From: Streptomyces sp. CB02058
Lineage (GTDB): Bacteria > Actinomycetota > Actinomycetes > Streptomycetales > Streptomycetaceae
Direction of reading: 5' to 3'
Assembly: GCF_001905505.1 (NCBI RefSeq)
Contig: NZ_LIPG01000003.1
Location: 1,240,001-1,304,000, forward strand
DNA: 64,000 nt
Within the stretch, counting starts at the first letter, position 1, and each line of letters opens with the position of its first letter. The notes below the pieces were generated by a model. It worked only from the letters and a program-made list of their open reading frames with translations. It searched no databases and had not been told where the DNA came from. Of the stretch, positions 61,430-64,000 are shown one piece after another. Position numbers and translations under genes: made by a program.

Positions 61430-62869
61430 TCAGAACCGGGCGTGCAGCTTGCGGCCCAGCTCGACCGCCTTGGCGACCTTCTCCCGGGGCGTCGCGAACG
61501 ACGTCAGATCCACCGCGGGCGCGAACCGCCGTACGGTGACCGAGCGGGGAGCGGCGAAGGACCGCAGCCCCTCGTCGCCGTGGATGCGGCCGTAGCCGGA
61601 CTCGCCCGATCCGCCGAACGGCAGCGAGGGGATCGCGGCGAAGCCGAGCACCGAGTTCACCGACACCGCGCCGGAGTCGAGGCGCTCCGCCCAGGCGAGA
61701 CCGTTTGCCCGGGACGCCGTGAACACCGCGGCGCCCAGCGCGTACTCCGAGGCGTTGGCACGCTCCACGGCCTCGTCCATGTCCCGCACCGGGTTCACCA
61801 CCACGACGGGGCCGAAGGTCTCCTCCGTCACCGCCGGCGAGTCCTCCGGCACGCCCGAAAGCACCACGGGCCCGAGCACCCGGCCCCGCAGGGAGTCGGG
61901 ACCGCCCAGCTCGGCCCTGCCGCCGTCCACCAGCGCCTGCTTCACATGGCGTTCCACCACGTCGAGCTGGGAGGGCAGGGTGAGCGGACCGTACGCCTCG
62001 CCGTGTACCAGCGCCCGCGCCCGGCTCACGATGCGGGAGCACAGGGCCTCGTGCACCGATGCCACCGCGTACACCCGCTCCACACCCGCGCAGGTCTGTC
62101 CCGCGTTGCCCATCGCGCCCCACACGATCGCGTCGGCCGCGGCGTCCAGATCGGCGTCGGCCGCGACCAGCACCGCGTCCTTGCCCCCGCACTCGGCGAG
62201 CAGGGGAGTGAGGGTGGCCGCGCAGGCGGCGGCGACCTTGCGGGCGGTGCCCGGCGAGCCCGTGAAGGCGATCTTGTCGACCCCGGACGGCCCCTCCGCC
62301 CCGGCCAGGGCGGCCCCGGTGGAACCGGGACCGGTGAGCGTCGTCAGCAGATCCGCGTGGTCCGGGAGGGCCTCCCCGAAGCTCCGGGCCAGCAGGACCC
62401 CCACCCCCGGGGTGAGTTCGGACGGCTTGAACACCACGGCGTTGCCCGCCGCGAGGGCGTAGCCGATCGAGCCCATCGGTGTGTACAGCGGATAGTTCCA
62501 CGGCCCGATCACCCCGATCACCCCGAGCGGGCGGTAGGCCAGCAGCGCCCGCTGGTGGACGGACAGGAGGCCGGACGCCACACGGCGCCTGCCCAGCACC
62601 CGGCGGGCGTTGCGTGCCGCCCAGTCCAGGTGGACCAGCGTGAGCAGCACCTCGGAACGCGCGTCGTGCACCGGCTTCCCGGTCTCGGACGCGATCAGTT
62701 CGGCGAACTCGTCCACCCGTCCGGCGAGCGACCGCTTCCAGAGAAGCAGCGCGCCCCGGCGCTCCCGGGGCCCCAGCGCGGCCCACGCCCGGCCGGCGGT
62801 CCTGGCCCGCGCCACGGTGGCGCGGATGTCGTCGAGGCTGTGCTCCTGGCGGTCGGTCCGGGTCGTCAT
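61430..62869 (-). CDS. Aldehyde dehydrogenase (NAD(P)-dependent)
   Basis: This 479-residue enzyme belongs to the aldehyde dehydrogenase superfamily, near succinate-semialdehyde dehydrogenase-like members. The general base lies in LLAECGGKDAVLV and the catalytic Cys in GAMGNAGQTCAGVERVYA; the nucleotide-binding region is AFTGSPGTARKVAA. The ATG at 62869 overlaps the stop of the upstream MpaB/DUF2236 gene (ATGA), so the two are co-translated. The longer upstream frame was rejected because it overlaps that gene fully. Confidence 0.9.
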   Translation of the reverse strand: MTTRTDRQEHSLDDIRATVARARTAGRAWAALGPRERRGALLLWKRSLAGRVDEFAELIASETGKPVHDARSEVLLTLVHLDWAARNARRVLGRRRVASGLLSVHQRALLAYRPLGVIGVIGPWNYPLYTPMGSIGYALAAGNAVVFKPSELTPGVGVLLARSFGEALPDHADLLTTLTGPGSTGAALAGAEGPSGVDKIAFTGSPGTARKVAAACAATLTPLLAECGGKDAVLVAADADLDAAADAIVWGAMGNAGQTCAGVERVYAVASVHEALCSRIVSRARALVHGEAYGPLTLPSQLDVVERHVKQALVDGGRAELGGPDSLRGRVLGPVVLSGVPEDSPAVTEETFGPVVVVNPVRDMDEAVERANASEYALGAAVFTASRANGLAWAERLDSGAVSVNSVLGFAAIPSLPFGGSGESGYGRIHGDEGLRSFAAPRSVTVRRFAPAVDLTSFATPREKVAKAVELGRKLHARF

Positions 62870-63747
62870 GAGGTCTTCTCCTTGGGCAGGGGTTCCAGTG
62901 GGCGGCTCTGCGCCCAGTGAGGTCCGAGGTCGTCGAGCCGGTAACCGAAGGGATAACTGCGCGGCCGGGGCCGGGAGGGCAGCCAGCGCGGCCGGGCGGG
63001 CATCAGCCGCACACCGTGCGACCGGGCGCGCACCAGCCGCTTCGCCGCCGCCCGCACCAGCCGGGGCTGGGGGCGGAAGCCGAGCGCCTCGAGTAAGGGC
63101 TCGTCCAGCAGGGCGAGTGAGAAGCGCGCCACCAGGGGGCGCAGCGGGGCCGGGTACCACGCGGCGATGACCCGGAAGGTGGCGTTGGCGACCCTGCGGT
63201 TCGCCGGATCGTAGGCGAACATCCGGGCCTCGTAGGAGTCGAGCAGTTTCTCGAACTCCTCGTAGGTGCCGGGGGCGCCCTCGATGCCCATCATCACGGC
63301 CATCCGCCGCCCGACCTCGGCGAGCGCCGCCGCCTCCTGGTGGCACAGGGGCCGCCACCCGAAGCGGTCGATCCATCGCTTCGGGCCGACGACGGTGGTG
63401 GCCAGCACGTAGAGGTAGTCCTCGTTCGGGATGCGGTACTTGCCGTGGATCCGGTTGAGATGGCGCGCGGCGGCCCTGGCCCGCTCCGAATCGAAGCCCT
63501 CGGCGGCCATCTCGTATCCGAACAGGACGGTGTCGTCGTAGCGTTTCTGGCCGTTGCGCTCGAACTCCTGGGTGCGGTCGAGGAGTACGGAGATCCTCGG
63601 TACGCCGTAGTCGCGCAGGAACGCGACGCTGATGCCCTGCCGGTAGTCCCAGGGGAACTCGTACTGCGACATCAGCCGGAGTATCTCGGCGCAGTCGCGG
63701 GCGGGATCCATCCGGCGGATCTCGCGGAGTCGGCTGTAGCGGCCCAT
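62866..63747 (-). CDS. MpaB/DUF2236-family oxygenase-like protein
   Basis: This 293-residue protein resembles the MpaB/latex-clearing-protein (DUF2236) family, haem-binding oxygenases in characterised members. The family block around HLNRIHGKYRIPNEDYLYV and a downstream RFGWRPLCHQE stretch are visible. AGGAGG lies nine bases upstream of the ATG at 63747. It is coupled to the aldehyde dehydrogenase, which could process an aldehyde product of the oxygenase. Leu codon 218 is TTA (63094-63096), so translation may need the bldA tRNA. Confidence 0.75.
   Translation of the reverse strand: MGRYSRLREIRRMDPARDCAEILRLMSQYEFPWDYRQGISVAFLRDYGVPRISVLLDRTQEFERNGQKRYDDTVLFGYEMAAEGFDSERARAAARHLNRIHGKYRIPNEDYLYVLATTVVGPKRWIDRFGWRPLCHQEAAALAEVGRRMAVMMGIEGAPGTYEEFEKLLDSYEARMFAYDPANRRVANATFRVIAAWYPAPLRPLVARFSLALLDEPLLEALGFRPQPRLVRAAAKRLVRARSHGVRLMPARPRWLPSRPRPRSYPFGYRLDDLGPHWAQSRPLEPLPKEKTS
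63094..63096 (-). other. TTA leucine codon in MpaB-like gene
   Basis: An in-frame TTA (TAA on the plus strand) encodes codon 218 of the MpaB/DUF2236-like gene. TTA is rare in Streptomyces and ties expression to the bldA tRNA and development. Confidence 0.8.
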
Positions 63748-64000
63748 GATGTGCGACCTCCTCTGTGGTCGGAGCCGTTCACGTACGGGGGCCGGCCGTG
63801 AGGCCGGTGAAGCGGACATCGCGGGCGTCGACGAGCACCTGGCCCGCCCCGGCGGACCGAGCGCCGAGCCGGAGCGGCCGGACCGTCACCGGGAGATCCG
63901 CCGGGAGCGGCGTCCGCACGGGCGACGGCATCGATGAAGGGGACGAGGAGGGGCGCGGTCAGCACGGTCGCGTGGACGGAGCGATGGCGACCGCCCCGAC
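63748..64000 (-). other. Right-edge region with possible partial minus-strand gene
   Basis: No complete gene can be assigned. On the minus strand two adjacent frames look coding by third-position GC: one from the window edge down to about 63910 (with VLTAPLLVPFIDAVARADAA) and another from ATG 63931 to a stop at 63779, 50 codons (with LPVTVRPLRLGARSAGAGQ and DARDVRFTGL). The second could be a small gene or, with a frameshift, the end of a longer protein such as a DUF2993/LmeA-like protein. This is weak. Confidence 0.3.

Noticed and set aside
1..64000. tRNA, rRNA genes and CRISPR arrays
   Set aside because: I saw no cloverleaf-like conserved tRNA segments, no rRNA sequence and no regularly spaced short repeats. 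A dedicated search was not possible.

Overview
This window is GC-rich actinobacterial chromosome, almost certainly Streptomyces. GC at third codon positions is very high, GTG and TTG starts and ATGA stop/start overlaps are common, and the gene families are typical of the genus: an SsgA-like protein, a WhiB protein, a small two-domain laccase, a GH46 chitosanase, Tat-type lipoproteins, and rare TTA (bldA-type) codons. From memory, the order DNA ligase / LigD-type polymerase / small laccase / WhiB / ABC-F / SsgD / endonuclease V / acyl-CoA dehydrogenase / thiolase / FadB resembles the SCO6707-SCO6732 stretch of S. coelicolor. I could not check this. I saw no rRNA, tRNA, CRISPR array or intact insertion sequence.

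Layout. (1) 690-13820: a complete mce lipid-import operon with an ATPase, two YrbE permeases, six MCE proteins, four Mce-associated membrane proteins in an A-B-A-B arrangement, and a secreted lytic transglycosylase that carries a TTA codon. (2) 13825-17140: a split LigD-type end-joining module (separate ligase and polymerase, divergent) and a DUF3533-like membrane protein. (3) 17321-26180: a sugar-utilisation island with a LacI regulator, a Tat lipoprotein binding protein, two permeases, a secreted GH87 alpha-1,3-glucanase with two near-identical CBM35-like modules, and a cytoplasmic GH13 alpha-glucosidase. It reads as an alpha-glucan (probably alpha-1,3-glucan) pathway that borrows an ATPase from elsewhere. 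(4) 26428-31163: two overlapping secreted proteins, cupredoxin/OmpL47-like/DUF1080 and ThuA/PQQ-type sugar dehydrogenase, divergent from a small laccase at 31395-32384.

(5) 32398-43811: mixed core-like genes: SNF2 helicase, VOC protein, WhiB, chitosanase, acyl-ACP desaturase with a palindromic operator, ABC-F protein, SsgD-like protein, BNR beta-propeller, acetyltransferase, endonuclease V and small proteins. (6) 43832-52019: a fatty-acid/CoA degradation operon (CoA transferase, LLM oxidoreductase, acyl-CoA dehydrogenase, thiolase, FadB) behind a KstR2-like palindrome, with a divergent saccharopine-dehydrogenase-like gene. (7) 52042-63747: a MerR regulator, an HTH regulator, an M4 metalloprotease with a long C-terminal extension, FadD, a macrodomain protein, an acyl-CoA dehydrogenase, a TetR regulator, an aldehyde dehydrogenase and an MpaB/DUF2236 protein.

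The signals I find most worth following are a 39-bp element conserved at 38 of 39 positions in two intergenic regions 4.2 kb apart (52835-52873 and 57016-57054), the secreted copper/PQQ/DUF1080 pair next to the laccase, and the GH87 alpha-glucan island with its mosaic CBM duplication.
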